This document shows, one piece after another, positions 18,484 through 26,992 of a DNA stretch of 64,000 nt (its first letter is position 1; every line of letters begins with the position of its first letter). A program made the position numbers and the translations under genes. The notes beneath the pieces are model-generated. The model ran no database searches. It saw only the letters and a program-made list of their open reading frames with translations, and had not been told where the DNA came from. The stretch lies in contig DKFM01000006.1 in assembly GCA_002452815.1 (NCBI GenBank), positions 372,001 to 436,000 of the forward strand, in the 5' to 3' direction. This DNA is from Rhodobacteraceae bacterium UBA6796. Lineage in GTDB: Bacteria > Pseudomonadota > Alphaproteobacteria > Rhodobacterales > Rhodobacteraceae.

Positions 18484-19082
18484 AGCGCTTCCTCCTCGGC
18501 GATCATGTCATGGCCGTGATGGCCCGTCGCCGGATGCGGGTCTTCGATCAGCCCGCGCATCACCGCGATCTTCTTGATGATTTCGGACAGGCCCTGCAGG
18601 AACAGCAGCACGAAGCCGATCAGCAGCAGCATCTTGGCCGGCCAGATCACCAGACCGCCCGCGTTTTGCGACACTTCGGGGGTGCAGACCACACCTGCCG
18701 GCAGGAAGGCGCTGAGGCACATGGATTTGCCGACATAGGGCACCAGCAGATACAGCATCAGGCAGACCATCGGCATCAGGAAGAACAGATGCCCGAACAG
18801 GTCGATCCAGTGCTGCTTGCGCCGCGACAGCGCGCCATACAGGATGTCGATGCGGATATGCTCGTTCTGCTTGAGCGTATAGGCCGCCGCCAGCAGGAAC
18901 GCAGCACCGTAAAGATACCATTGCAGCTCCAGCCACGAGTTCGACGATACGTTGAAGATCTTGCGAATGGTCGCATTGACCGCCGAGATCACGACCGCCA
19001 GCAGAATGAGCCACGAGACGCCCTTGCCGATCACTTCGTTCATCCGGTCGATCAGGCGCGATAGGGCCAGCAAACCGCCCAT
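18480..19082 (-). CDS. TRAP transporter small permease (DctQ family)
   Basis: A 200-residue protein with four transmembrane helices; LLAVVISAVNATIRKIFNVSSNSWLELQWYLYGAAFLLAAAYTLKQNEHIRIDI is the hallmark DctQ region. It pairs with the large subunit immediately downstream (four-base overlap). No DctP-type periplasmic binding protein is encoded on either side, so the binding protein must lie elsewhere. A tandem operator-like repeat sits about 80-105 bases upstream. Confidence 0.92.
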   Translation of the reverse strand: MGGLLALSRLIDRMNEVIGKGVSWLILLAVVISAVNATIRKIFNVSSNSWLELQWYLYGAAFLLAAAYTLKQNEHIRIDILYGALSRRKQHWIDLFGHLFFLMPMVCLMLYLLVPYVGKSMCLSAFLPAGVVCTPEVSQNAGGLVIWPAKMLLLIGFVLLFLQGLSEIIKKIAVMRGLIEDPHPATGHHGHDMIAEEEAL

Positions 19083-19163
19083 GTCCGTCCTCCCCTTCCC
19101 AGTTTTGCCCCCTATCCCCGAGGGCTTCAGCGTTCCTTGGCCGAGCAGCGGGCTCAGGTCAAG

Positions 19164-19189
19164 AAAATTGGTCCGATTTGGTCCAATTT
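19164..19189. promoter_or_regulatory. Tandem TTGGTCC operator upstream of dctQM
   Basis: Two overlapping odd-length palindromes, AATTGGTCCGATT and ATTTGGTCCAATT, give TTGGTCC twice at a 10-base period (one helical turn). The sequence resembles half-sites bound by FadR-type GntR regulators. It lies 80-105 bases upstream of the dctQ start. No regulator gene is adjacent. Confidence 0.5.
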
Positions 19190-19542
19190 CCTAACCAGTT
19201 TCCGCTAGCGCCACCATGATTGAGGCCAAGTCCCCCGTCCGCACCACTTTCGCGTGTGTTTCCGGGGCCAAAGCTGGCGGCAAGATAAAGAAACGCCCCG
19301 ACAGAAGGAAGGGGGCATTGGCCGCAAACCCGCCTTGCATGCCCCCCCTGCGACCGAGGGGACGAATCCTGCCCTTCCCCCTGCCGCGCCCTGACCGATG
19401 CACGGCCAAAACCACGCCCCAAGCCCCCCGGCCCCGGAAATTCGCGCACCGATTTTCGGATAGTTGCAGCAAAAACGGCGACCGGCGCAACAAATCGAAA
19501 GAAAAATCCCCGCCATGCGACATAATATTCACCGATTTGCCG

Positions 19543-19569
19543 TTGACGCCCTACGCCCGCCCCCATAAT
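19543..19569 (+). promoter_or_regulatory. Probable ilvI promoter
   Basis: TTGACG and CATAAT hexamers with a 15-base spacer, ending about 31 bases before the leader peptide ATG. The spacer is shorter than ideal, so this is a plausible call only. Confidence 0.45.
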
Positions 19570-19600
19570 GTCCGCTGCAACGCAACAGAAAGGACAGACA

Positions 19601-19648
19601 ATGGGGTCGCTCCTTGTAGTCGTAGGGAAGATGCGCATGGGCCGGTGA
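19601..19648 (+). CDS. ilv operon leader peptide
   Basis: A 15-residue reading frame, MGSLLVVVGKMRMGR, with five consecutive Leu/Leu/Val/Val/Val codons, preceded by AAAGGA. The run of branched-chain codons next to an antiterminator/terminator pair is the design of a peptide attenuator: ribosome stalling at Leu or Val codons when those charged tRNAs are scarce would free the antiterminator and let transcription enter ilvI-ilvH. Too short for ordinary gene finding. Confidence 0.85.
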   Translation: MGSLLVVVGKMRMGR

Positions 19649-19702
19649 CGGTTTGACCATGAAGGTTCCCATGCGCCCTCGCCAGAAATGCGGGGGCTTT
19701 TT
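19625..19702 (+). promoter_or_regulatory. Transcription attenuator of ilvIH
   Basis: Within and after the leader peptide, GCGCATGGG (about 19634-19642) can pair with CCCATGCGC (19668-19676), forming an antiterminator. The competing terminator is GCCCTCGC (19675-19682), loop CAGAAAT, GCGGGGGC (19690-19697), then TTTTT (one G-U pair). The two structures share the CGC at 19674-19676, so they exclude each other. The terminator lies about 50 bases before the ilvI start. Confidence 0.82.
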
Positions 19703-19753
19703 GTTGCGAAACTGGATGATGCGGGCACAGTCCCGATGCGATGGAGTAAGGTG

Positions 19754-21499
19754 ATGTCACGGCAGATGACCGGCGCGGAAATGGTGGTGCAGGCGCTCAA
19801 GGATCAGGGGGTCGATACGATCTTCGGGTATCCGGGCGGCGCGGTTCTGCCGATCTATGATGCGATCTTCCAGCAAAACGATATCCGTCACATTCTGGTG
19901 CGCCACGAACAGGCCGCCGTGCATATGGCCGAGGGCTACGCCCGGTCGACCGGCAAGCCGGGCTGCGTGCTGGTGACCTCGGGGCCGGGCGCGACCAATG
20001 CGGTAACCGGGCTGACCGACGCGCTGCTGGACAGCATTCCGCTGGTGGTCTTCTCGGGCCAGGTGCCGACCTTCATGATCGGCACCGACGGCTTCCAGGA
20101 GGCCGACACCGTCGGCATCACCCGTCCCTGCACGAAACACAACTGGCTGGTGAAGGACACTGACAAGCTGTCCGAAATCATCCACCAGGGCTTCCATGTC
20201 GCCACCTCGGGCCGCCCCGGCCCGGTGCTGATCGACATTCCCAAAGATGTGCAATTCGCCACCGGCACCTATACCGGCCCGAAAACCGCGCGGGTGGATC
20301 ATTACCAGCCCCGTATGAAGGGCGATATCGAGGCGATCACCAAGCTGGTCGAGCTGATGGAAACCGCCGAACGCCCTGTGTTCTATACCGGCGGCGGCGT
20401 CATCAACTCGGGCCCGGCGGCGTGTCAGCTGATGTGCGAATTGGTGGACGCGACCGGCTTCCCGATCACCTCGACGCTGATGGGTCTGGGCGCCTATCCG
20501 GCCAGCGGCAAGAACTGGCTGGGCATGCTGGGGATGCACGGGCTCTACGAGGCCAACCTCGCGATGCACGGCTGCGATCTGATGATCAACCTGGGCGCGC
20601 GGTTCGACGACCGGATCACCGGGCGCGTGGCCGATTTCAGCCCGAACTCGACCAAGGTGCATGTCGATATCGACGCCTCGTCGATCAACAAGGTGGTGAC
20701 GGTGAACCTGCCGATCATCGGCGATGTCGGCCATGTGCTGGAAGACGTGCTCAAGATCTGGAAATCGCGCGGCCGCAAGGTGAACAAGGCCGGGCTGGCG
20801 CAGTGGTGGGCGCAGATCGCCGAATGGAAGGCCGTCAACTGCCTTGCCTATGACAATTCCGGCAGCACCATCAAACCGCAATATGCGTTGCAGCGGCTGC
20901 AGGCCCTGACCAAGGATCGCGACCGCTACATCACCACCGAGGTGGGCCAGCACCAGATGTGGGCCGCACAGTTCCTGGGCTTCGAGGCCCCCAACCGCTG
21001 GATGACGAGCGGCGGGCTTGGCACGATGGGCTACGGCTTCCCGGCCTCGATCGGGGTGCAGATCGCGCACCCGGACGCGCTGGTGATCAACGTCGCGGGC
21101 GAGGCCAGCTGGCTGATGAACATGCAGGAAATGGGCACCGCCACCCAGTTCCGCGCGCCGGTCAAGCAGTTCATCCTGAACAACGAACGCCTAGGCATGG
21201 TGCGCCAGTGGCAGCAACTGCTGCATGGCGAACGCTATTCGCACAGCTGGAGCGAAAGCCTGCCCGATTTCGTGAAACTGGCGGAAAGCTTCGGCTGGAA
21301 GGGCATCCGCTGTTCGGACCCGGCCGAGCTGGATGCCAAGATCGTCGAGATGCTGGAATACGATGGCCCGGTGCTGTTCGATTGCCTGGTGGAAAAGCAC
21401 GAGAACTGCTTCCCGATGATCCCCTCGGGCAAGCCGCATAACGAAATGCTGCTGGCCGCCGATGCCGAGGCCTTCGCCTCGGGCGCAACGCTGGTGTGA
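19754..21499 (+). CDS. ilvI: Acetolactate synthase large subunit
   Basis: A 581-residue ThDP enzyme condensing two pyruvate (or pyruvate plus 2-oxobutyrate), the first common step to Val, Leu and Ile. The N-terminal MTGAEMVVQALKDQGVDTIFGYPGGAVLPIYD and HEQAAVHMAEGYARSTGKPG contain the catalytic Glu; FAD-region and C-terminal ThDP domains follow. The usual GDGS at the metal site reads GEAS (NVAGEASWLMNMQEMG), as in many alphaproteobacterial AHAS. I chose the ATG at 19754; an open extension upstream runs into the attenuator terminator and cannot be coding. Paired with ilvH. Confidence 0.95.
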   Translation: MSRQMTGAEMVVQALKDQGVDTIFGYPGGAVLPIYDAIFQQNDIRHILVRHEQAAVHMAEGYARSTGKPGCVLVTSGPGATNAVTGLTDALLDSIPLVVFSGQVPTFMIGTDGFQEADTVGITRPCTKHNWLVKDTDKLSEIIHQGFHVATSGRPGPVLIDIPKDVQFATGTYTGPKTARVDHYQPRMKGDIEAITKLVELMETAERPVFYTGGGVINSGPAACQLMCELVDATGFPITSTLMGLGAYPASGKNWLGMLGMHGLYEANLAMHGCDLMINLGARFDDRITGRVADFSPNSTKVHVDIDASSINKVVTVNLPIIGDVGHVLEDVLKIWKSRGRKVNKAGLAQWWAQIAEWKAVNCLAYDNSGSTIKPQYALQRLQALTKDRDRYITTEVGQHQMWAAQFLGFEAPNRWMTSGGLGTMGYGFPASIGVQIAHPDALVINVAGEASWLMNMQEMGTATQFRAPVKQFILNNERLGMVRQWQQLLHGERYSHSWSESLPDFVKLAESFGWKGIRCSDPAELDAKIVEMLEYDGPVLFDCLVEKHENCFPMIPSGKPHNEMLLAADAEAFASGATLV

Positions 21500-21509
21500 G
21501 GCGGGCGCC

Positions 21510-21561
21510 GGGGGTCTCCCCCGGCCCCCCGCAGGATATTTGGACCAAGTCGAAAGACGAA
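21510..21561. repeat. Half-copy D of the dispersed palindrome, between ilvI and ilvH
   Basis: GGGGGTCTCCCCC, then CCCCCCGCAGGATATTTGG and ACCAAGTCGAAAGACGAAC: a diverged left half of the element inside an operon, immediately before the ilvH ribosome-binding site (GGAGAGAGGC). Confidence 0.65.
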
Positions 21562-21581
21562 CGCGATAAAGGAGAGAGGCA

Positions 21582-22142
21582 ATGGCCGCTCTGAACATCA
21601 AAAAGGGCTCGACCAGCCATTCGGCCTATGACCTGCGCGATTTCCATTCCGATGTGGAAAGCTCGCATACGCTGGCAGTGCTGGTCGACAACGAAGCGGG
21701 CGTGCTGGCGCGGGTGATTGGGCTGTTTTCGGGCCGCGGTTACAACATCGACAGCCTGACCGTGGCCGAGGTCGACCACAAGGGCCACCGCTCGCGCATC
21801 ACCATCGTGACGCGTGGCACGATGGCGGTGATCGACCAGATCAAGGCACAGCTGGGCCGGATCGTGCCGGTGCACGAAGTTCACGACCTGACGCTGGAAG
21901 GCCAGTCGGTCGAACGCGAACTGGCGCTGTTCAAGGTGGCCGCCACCGGGGAAAAGCGCGTGGAATCGCTGCGTCTGGCCGATATCTTCCGCGCCAATGT
22001 GGTCGACAGCACGCTGGAAAGCTTCGTGTTCGAAATCACCGGCACGCCGGAAAAGATCGACGCCTTTGCCGAACTGATGCGCCCGCTTGGGCTTGTCGAT
22101 GTGGCGCGCACCGGGGTGGCGGCCCTGGCACGCGGGGTCTGA
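21582..22142 (+). CDS. ilvH: Acetolactate synthase regulatory subunit
   Basis: A 186-residue small subunit that stabilises the large subunit and makes it sensitive to valine feedback. The ACT domain is at residues about 29-105 (HTLAVLVDNEAGVLARVIGLFSGRGYNIDSLTVAEVD); the C-terminal half follows with RELALFKVAATGEKRVESLRLADIFRANVVD and ending FAELMRPLGLVDVARTGVAAL. GGAGAGAGGC precedes the ATG. It shares the ilvI transcript, 82 bases downstream, with the half-palindrome between them. Confidence 0.95.
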   Translation: MAALNIKKGSTSHSAYDLRDFHSDVESSHTLAVLVDNEAGVLARVIGLFSGRGYNIDSLTVAEVDHKGHRSRITIVTRGTMAVIDQIKAQLGRIVPVHEVHDLTLEGQSVERELALFKVAATGEKRVESLRLADIFRANVVDSTLESFVFEITGTPEKIDAFAELMRPLGLVDVARTGVAALARGV

Positions 22143-22164
22143 GGCCCGCGCCGTAACGCCCCGC

Positions 22165-22189
22165 TCCCCCGGCTGCATCTGCCGGGGGA
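22165..22189 (+). terminator. Terminator hairpin after ilvH
   Basis: TCCCCCGGC, loop TGCATCT, GCCGGGGGA then TATAT, 22 bases after the ilvH stop: a perfect nine-base stem followed by an AT-rich but not pure-T stretch. Confidence 0.65.
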
Positions 22190-22244
22190 TATATCCGCGC
22201 TGTTTCGGCAGTGCCGCGCGCAGAACGCCGCGTCGACTGCGCCT

Positions 22245-22955
22245 TTACTTCAGCAACAAGGGCGCGGAAAACCAGTCACGCAGGGCATGGGTGACCTTTT
22301 CCGGTTGCTCCAGCGGGCTCAGATGGCCCGCGCTCAGGATCAGACGAAATTCGGCATGCGGCATCAGTTCGGCCAGAAACTGGTGCCGGCGCGGCGGACA
22401 GATCGTGTCGTATTCGCCGCAGATCAGCATGGCCCGGACCTTGGTGTTGCGCAGCGCGCGCTGCTGATCGGGGCGGCGCATCAGCGCGCGGCTTTGCCGG
22501 GTGAACACCTCGGGCCCGAGGCTTTCGGCCATTTCCAGCACCATCGCCTGCACCTCGCGCTGCCCCGGCCCGGGGGCAAGCGCAGAGGCCGGGATCTCGT
22601 CAAGCATCACCTCGTCAAGCCGCCCGGTGCGCGCCCCCACAATTCTTGTTTCCCGCGCAGCCGCCTGTTGCGGGCTTTCCGGCAGCGGCGAAACGTCGAC
22701 CAGCGCGATCTGGGAAATCCGTTCCGGCGCGCGTCGTAGCATTTCCATCGCCACCAGCCCGCCCAGCCAATGCCCGACCAGGGCAAAGCGCGCGGGGGCA
22801 GCCGCCAGCACGGCCTCGGCCATCTCTTCGATGGTATCGCCCAGCAGTGGCATCACCATCACCGGGCGTTCGACCGAAAAGGCCAGGATCTGGTGCCAGA
22901 ACAGCCGGGCGTCGCACATGAAGCCGGGCAGAAACAGCAGGGGTTCGGAAATCAT
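22245..22955 (-). CDS. Alpha/beta hydrolase fold protein lacking the nucleophile Ser
   Basis: 236 residues with the alpha/beta-hydrolase layout: [15 protein letters not shown] (oxyanion region), nucleophile elbow [17 protein letters not shown], acid [10 protein letters not shown] (Asp183) and His211 in [11 protein letters not shown]. The elbow should read G-H-S-x-G-G, but residue 63 is Trp (codon TGG at 22767-22769; Ser TCG differs by one base). The Asp and His are retained. Either a recent loss of activity, a non-catalytic role, or a base error in the sequence. The start at 22955 has AGAGGA six bases upstream. Confidence 0.8.
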   Translation of the reverse strand: MISEPLLFLPGFMCDARLFWHQILAFSVERPVMVMPLLGDTIEEMAEAVLAAAPARFALVGHWLGGLVAMEMLRRAPERISQIALVDVSPLPESPQQAAARETRIVGARTGRLDEVMLDEIPASALAPGPGQREVQAMVLEMAESLGPEVFTRQSRALMRRPDQQRALRNTKVRAMLICGEYDTICPPRRHQFLAELMPHAEFRLILSAGHLSPLEQPEKVTHALRDWFSAPLLLK

Positions 22956-23037
22956 CGCTCATCCTCTGGCGGCGCTCGGGCGCTCTTGGACCCACTGTGC
23001 CGCAAGCCCGCCCGGGTCGCAAACCCGAAGTTCCCGT

Positions 23038-23784
23038 TCAGCCGATCCTTGCCAAAACCTCGGCCACGGCGCTTTCGATCAGGGCCAGATCGTCCGGCTC
23101 GGAAAAGCGGTGATCGGCGCCCTTGACCAGCGTCAGGCGCATGTCGGGACCGGTAGCGTGGTCCAGCAACCGCAGCGCGGTTTCGACCGATACCGCCGTA
23201 TCGGCCGTGCCCTGCAGGAAACGCACCGGGAAGGGCAGATCCAGCGGGCTGCGCAGCACCAGCCGATTGCGGCCCTCGTTGATCAGGCGCCGGGTGATCC
23301 GGTAGGGATCTCCATAGTCCGAGGGCACGTCGATATGGCCCACCTGCTCCAGCTCGCGGCGCTGATCCTTGTCGAAACTGGCCCAATAGCCATCTTCGGT
23401 GAAATCGGGCGCCGCCGCGATGGTCACCAGACCAGCCAGCTTTTCCGGGTGATGACGCGCGATCAGCAGCGCGATCCAGCCCCCCATGCTGGAGCCCACC
23501 AGAACCTGCGGCCCCTCGGTCAGCGCCAGGATCGCATCGCGCGCATCCTCGAACCAGTCACCGATCGCGCCCTCTTCGAACACCCCGTCCGAGGCGCCGT
23601 GGCCGGAATAATCCAGCCGCAGGAAGGCCCGCCCCTGCGCCCGTGCCCAGGCTTCGAGGGCAACCGCCTTCGTCCCCTCCATGTCGGATTTGAACCCGTG
23701 CAGAAACACGATCCCCGGCCCCGCGCCCGCCGTCTGGACATAAGCGATGCGGCGGCCTTCGGGGGTGGTGATGAAATCGGTCAT
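23038..23784 (-). CDS. Alpha/beta hydrolase (serine hydrolase)
   Basis: A 248-residue hydrolase with an intact triad pattern: [29 protein letters not shown], elbow [16 protein letters not shown] with nucleophile Ser, [18 protein letters not shown] (acid) and [14 protein letters not shown] (His). It resembles acyl-protein thioesterase/ABHD10-like esterases; the substrate is unknown. The start is the second of two close ATGs: GGAG lies six bases before the ATG at 23784 but directly abuts the one at 23790. Same strand as the neighbouring Ser-less hydrolase, 82 bases away, perhaps an old paralogous pair. Confidence 0.86.
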   Translation of the reverse strand: MTDFITTPEGRRIAYVQTAGAGPGIVFLHGFKSDMEGTKAVALEAWARAQGRAFLRLDYSGHGASDGVFEEGAIGDWFEDARDAILALTEGPQVLVGSSMGGWIALLIARHHPEKLAGLVTIAAAPDFTEDGYWASFDKDQRRELEQVGHIDVPSDYGDPYRITRRLINEGRNRLVLRSPLDLPFPVRFLQGTADTAVSVETALRLLDHATGPDMRLTLVKGADHRFSEPDDLALIESAVAEVLARIG

Positions 23785-23863
23785 GGGCATCTCCTGCGTT
23801 TGCGCCCGAGCCTAACCGCCCCGCGCCCCGGCCTCAACCCGCGCGCCAACCTCTTCCGGCGCA

Positions 23864-23997
23864 GGGGGCGCTGCCCCCGGCCTACGGCCTCCCCCGGGAT
23901 ATTTGGACCAGAAAGAATGAAAGACCGTCTCCTGTCTTCTTTCTGGCCTAAATATCCCGGGGGTGAATGCCGCAGGCAGAGGGGGCAGCGCCCCCTG
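23864..23997. repeat. Dispersed palindromic element, full copy F
   Basis: Outer hairpins GGGGGCGCTGCCCCC (23864-23878) and GGGGGCAGCGCCCCC (23981-23995) enclose CCCCCGGGATATTTGG with ACCAGAAAGAA (23891-23917) and its near-complement TTCTTTCTGGCC then TAAATATCCCGGGGG (23937-23963). It lies between the divergent hydrolase gene and thrS. Confidence 0.85.
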
Positions 23998-24111
23998 CGA
24001 CCTCTCCACGCAGCGCCCCCCGTTGACTTGGCCCCGGCGCCGCGCCATACCGCGTGCATCATAACCCGCAACCGGGCGTTCCGTGGGCGCCAAACTGACG
24101 AGGAGGACGAC

Positions 24112-26058
24112 ATGTCCCAGATCACCCTCACCTTCCCCGATGGCAATCAGCGCAGCTATGACGCCGGCGTGACCCCCGCGCAGGTGGCCGAAGGCATTTC
24201 CAAGTCGCTGGCCAAGGCCGCGATTTCGGCGCAGATCGACGGCAAGCACTGGGATCTGCAATGGCCGATCACGCGCGATGCCAAGATCTCGCTCAACACG
24301 CTGAAGGATGACGGCCCGGCGCTGGAACTGATCCGGCACGATCTGGCGCATATCATGGCGCGCGCCGTGCAGGAAATCTGGCCCGACGTGAAGGTCACCA
24401 TCGGCCCGGTGCGCGATCACGGCTGGTTTTACGATTTCGACCGCGCCGAGCCCTTCACCCCCGAGGATCTGGGCCAGATCGAAGCGAAGATGAAGCAGAT
24501 CATCAACGCCCGCGAGCCGGTACGCACCGAGGTCTGGGACCGGGTGCGTGCGGTCGAGCATTACATGGCCCAGAACGAGCCCTACAAGATCGAACTGATC
24601 GAGCGCATCCCCGAAGGCGAAGACCTGCGGATGTATTGGCACGGGCATTGGCAGGATCTGTGCCGCGGCCCGCACCTGCAGCACACCGGCCAGGTGCCGG
24701 CCGATGCGTTCAAGCTGACCCATGTCGCCGGCGCCTACTGGCTGGGCGACAGCACGCGGCCGATGCTGCAGCGGATCTACGGCGTGGCCTTCAAGAACCG
24801 CGACAATCTGAAGGCCCATCTGACCATGCTGGAAGAGGCCGCCAAACGCGACCACCGCAAGCTTGGCCGCGAGATGGACCTGTTCCATATGCAAGAAGAG
24901 GCCCCCGGTCAGGTGTTCTGGCACCCGAACGGCTGGACCATCTATACCCTGCTGCAAGATTACATGCGCCGCCGCCAGCGCGTCGACGGCTATGTCGAGG
25001 TGAACACGCCGCAGGTGGTGAACCGCAAGCTTTGGGAAGCATCGGGGCATTGGGAAAGCTATCAGGAAAACATGTTCATCGTCGAAGTCGACGAAGATCA
25101 TGCCCGCGAAAAGACGCTCAACGCGCTCAAGCCGATGAACTGCCCCTGCCATGTGCAGATCTTCAACGTCGGGCTGAAAAGCTATCGCGACCTGCCGCTG
25201 CGGATCGCGGAATTCGGGTCGTGCAACCGCTATGAACCTTCGGGCGCACTGCATGGCATCATGCGGGTGCGCGGCTTCACGCAGGACGACGCGCATATCT
25301 TCTGCACCGACGAGCAGATCGAAAGCGAAACGAAGAAGTTCATCGAATTCCTGTCTTCGGTCTATGCCGATCTGGGCTTCACCGACTGGCGCATCAAGCT
25401 GTCGACCCGCCCCGACAAGCGCATCGGCACCGAGGAAAGCTGGGATCAGGCCGAGGCGGCGCTTGGCAACGCGTGCAACCACGCGGGCTATGATTACGAG
25501 TTGCAGCCGGGCGAAGGCGCCTTCTACGGGCCCAAGCTGGAATTCGTGCTGACCGATGCGATCGGGCGCGACTGGCAATGCGGCACGCTGCAGGTCGACC
25601 CGAACCTGCCCGAGCGGCTGGACGCCAGCTATATCGGGCAGGACGGCGCGAAACACCGCCCCGTGATGCTGCACCGCGCCGTGCTGGGCAGTTTCGAGCG
25701 GTTCATCGGCATCCTGATCGAAAGCCACGCCGGCAAGCTGCCGCTGTGGCTGGCGCCGCGGCAGGTGGTGGTGGCCTCGATCGTCTCGGACGCCGACGAT
25801 TACGTCGAAGAGGTGACCGCAGCACTGATCATGGCGGGCATCCGCGCCGAGGCCGACACGCGCAACGAGAAGATCAACTACAAGGTGCGCGAACACAGCC
25901 TGGGCAAGGTTCCCTACATCTTTGCCATCGGCATGAAAGAGGTCGAGGATCGCACGGTATCCGTCCGCCGTCTGGGCGAGAACCGCACCGAGACGGTCTC
26001 GCTCGACGCGATTCTGGCCGAATTGAAGGCCGAAGGCACGCCGCCCGATCTGCGCTGA
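24112..26058 (+). CDS. thrS: Threonyl-tRNA synthetase
   Basis: A 648-residue class II synthetase. Order: N-terminal TGS domain ([26 protein letters not shown]), second additional domain with the editing-site [12 protein letters not shown] and [14 protein letters not shown], class II core with NCPCHVQIF (zinc Cys), [17 protein letters not shown] and [19 protein letters not shown], then the anticodon-binding domain ending [10 protein letters not shown]. Length is normal. The ATG at 24112 is preceded by GAGGAGGA. The long open frame before it is antisense to the hydrolases and not part of the protein. Confidence 0.97.
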   Translation: MSQITLTFPDGNQRSYDAGVTPAQVAEGISKSLAKAAISAQIDGKHWDLQWPITRDAKISLNTLKDDGPALELIRHDLAHIMARAVQEIWPDVKVTIGPVRDHGWFYDFDRAEPFTPEDLGQIEAKMKQIINAREPVRTEVWDRVRAVEHYMAQNEPYKIELIERIPEGEDLRMYWHGHWQDLCRGPHLQHTGQVPADAFKLTHVAGAYWLGDSTRPMLQRIYGVAFKNRDNLKAHLTMLEEAAKRDHRKLGREMDLFHMQEEAPGQVFWHPNGWTIYTLLQDYMRRRQRVDGYVEVNTPQVVNRKLWEASGHWESYQENMFIVEVDEDHAREKTLNALKPMNCPCHVQIFNVGLKSYRDLPLRIAEFGSCNRYEPSGALHGIMRVRGFTQDDAHIFCTDEQIESETKKFIEFLSSVYADLGFTDWRIKLSTRPDKRIGTEESWDQAEAALGNACNHAGYDYELQPGEGAFYGPKLEFVLTDAIGRDWQCGTLQVDPNLPERLDASYIGQDGAKHRPVMLHRAVLGSFERFIGILIESHAGKLPLWLAPRQVVVASIVSDADDYVEEVTAALIMAGIRAEADTRNEKINYKVREHSLGKVPYIFAIGMKEVEDRTVSVRRLGENRTETVSLDAILAELKAEGTPPDLR

Positions 26059-26103
26059 CCTGCCGCCGGCTGCGCGCCTGCGGGAAATTTGGGCACACGG
26101 CCC

Positions 26104-26136
26104 AAAAAAAGGGGAGGTTTTCGCCTCCCCTTTTCG
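26104..26136 (+). terminator. Rho-independent terminator of thrS
   Basis: AAAAAAAGGGGAGG, loop TTTTCG, CCTCCCCTTTTCG: the stem has A-rich and T-rich flanks, 45 bases after the stop. Confidence 0.9.
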
Positions 26137-26302
26137 TGTTTTCTTTTGTCATTGATTTTTTGCACGGTTCGGGCATGCTTTTCATCGCGTGACTGCAGAC
26201 TTTCCTACCGCTCCCTTGCACGGGGCAGCCGGAAGACCCGAAAGACCTGGCTGCACGGCCCGAGGCAATGGCGCCCCGGGAGAATTGAAAAGGAGAGACG
26301 GG

Positions 26303-26509
26303 ATGGCCACCGGCACCGTTAAATGGTTCAACACCACCAAGGGCTATGGCTTCATTGCCCCCGATGATGGCGGCAAAGATGTGTTCGTGCACATCTCGGC
26401 GGTCGAGCGCGCAGGCCTGAAAGGCCTGAATGACAACCAGAAAATCGCCTACGAGCTGCAGTCGGGCCGCGATGGCCGCGCATCGGCCTCGGATCTGAAA
26501 CTGCTCTGA
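26303..26509 (+). CDS. Cold-shock domain protein (CspA family)
   Basis: A 68-residue single-domain OB-fold protein binding single-stranded RNA/DNA. RNP1 KGYGFIAP and RNP2 VFVHIS are intact; GTVKWFNTTKGYGF opens the domain. It acts as an RNA chaperone; many such genes are cold- or stationary-phase induced. About 165 bases separate it from the thrS terminator, room for the long 5' leader seen in csp genes. The ATG at 26303 follows AAAAGGAGA. Confidence 0.95.
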   Translation: MATGTVKWFNTTKGYGFIAPDDGGKDVFVHISAVERAGLKGLNDNQKIAYELQSGRDGRASASDLKLL

Positions 26510-26540
26510 TCCGACAGGATTTCGGGGGTCGCCCCCTATT

Positions 26541-26571
26541 CGGCCCGCCCTGCGCGGGCCGTTTTCGTTTT
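26541..26571 (+). terminator. Rho-independent terminator of the csp gene
   Basis: CGGCCCGC, loop CCTGC, GCGGGCCG then TTTTCGTTTT, about 30 bases after the stop. Confidence 0.9.
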
Positions 26572-26659
26572 GCGCGCGATGGTTGCGTCGTGGATGCCCA
26601 CAGCGCGCCGCTTGGAGCCGCATGTCCGAGAATGGCGCAGGGGAATCGCCCCCCGGCGC

Positions 26660-26983
26660 CTACAGCCCCTGCGCGGCCTGCGCGGCATTGTCCCAGCCCA
26701 GCGTCAGTTCCACGCCGCGGATCACCGGGCGCTTCATCAGCGTCGGATGCGCCGCCAGCAATTCGGGCACCGGGGCGGCCCGCTCGGCCTCGCTCAGCCC
26801 GCGCCAGGTGGTCGAGGCGCGGTTGATCAGCTTGTCACCGAAAGCCGCCTGAAATTCGGCAATCTCTGCGGCGCTCAGCGGTTCGGCCCGCACATCGCGC
26901 AGCACCGGCGCATGGCCTGCCGCCTCCAGCGCGCGCAGTGCCTTTTTCACCGTGTCGCAGGTCTTGATGCCATAGACGATCAT
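26660..26983 (-). CDS. ArsC/Spx-family reductase-like protein
   Basis: A 107-residue thioredoxin-fold protein of the ArsC/YffB type. The N-terminal MIVYGIKTCDTVKKALRALEAAG holds the single active-site Cys in K-T-C-D-T-V-K-K, and LAAHPTLMKRPVIRGVELTLGW is the conserved C-terminal block. Members of this branch are small glutathione- or thiol-dependent reductases; arsenate reduction is not established. It begins nine bases after the lolD stop, so it is probably the last gene of the lolC-lolD transcript. Confidence 0.85.
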   Translation of the reverse strand: MIVYGIKTCDTVKKALRALEAAGHAPVLRDVRAEPLSAAEIAEFQAAFGDKLINRASTTWRGLSEAERAAPVPELLAAHPTLMKRPVIRGVELTLGWDNAAQAAQGL

Positions 26984-26992
26984 GATGTTCCC

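Larger units (their letters stand above)
19083..19600. other. Intergenic region between dctQ and the ilv leader
   Basis: About 520 bases without a convincing gene. It holds the TTGGTCC tandem operator (19164-19189) near dctQ and the presumed ilvI promoter at the far end. Short open frames in the middle are Arg/Pro-rich and resemble noise. Confidence 0.65.

Noticed and set aside
16729..18519. A 596-codon plus-strand frame over dctM
   Set aside because: Gln/His/Arg/Asp-rich shadow of a clear membrane permease; no motif.
19216..19656. A 146-codon frame upstream of ilvI
   Set aside because: Arg/Pro-rich, without a ribosome site, and crosses the promoter and the leader peptide, which better explain this region.
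19688..19753. N-terminal extension of the acetolactate synthase large subunit
   Set aside because: The extra 22 codons begin inside the attenuator terminator and are unlike the family; the ATG at 19754 begins the conserved domain.
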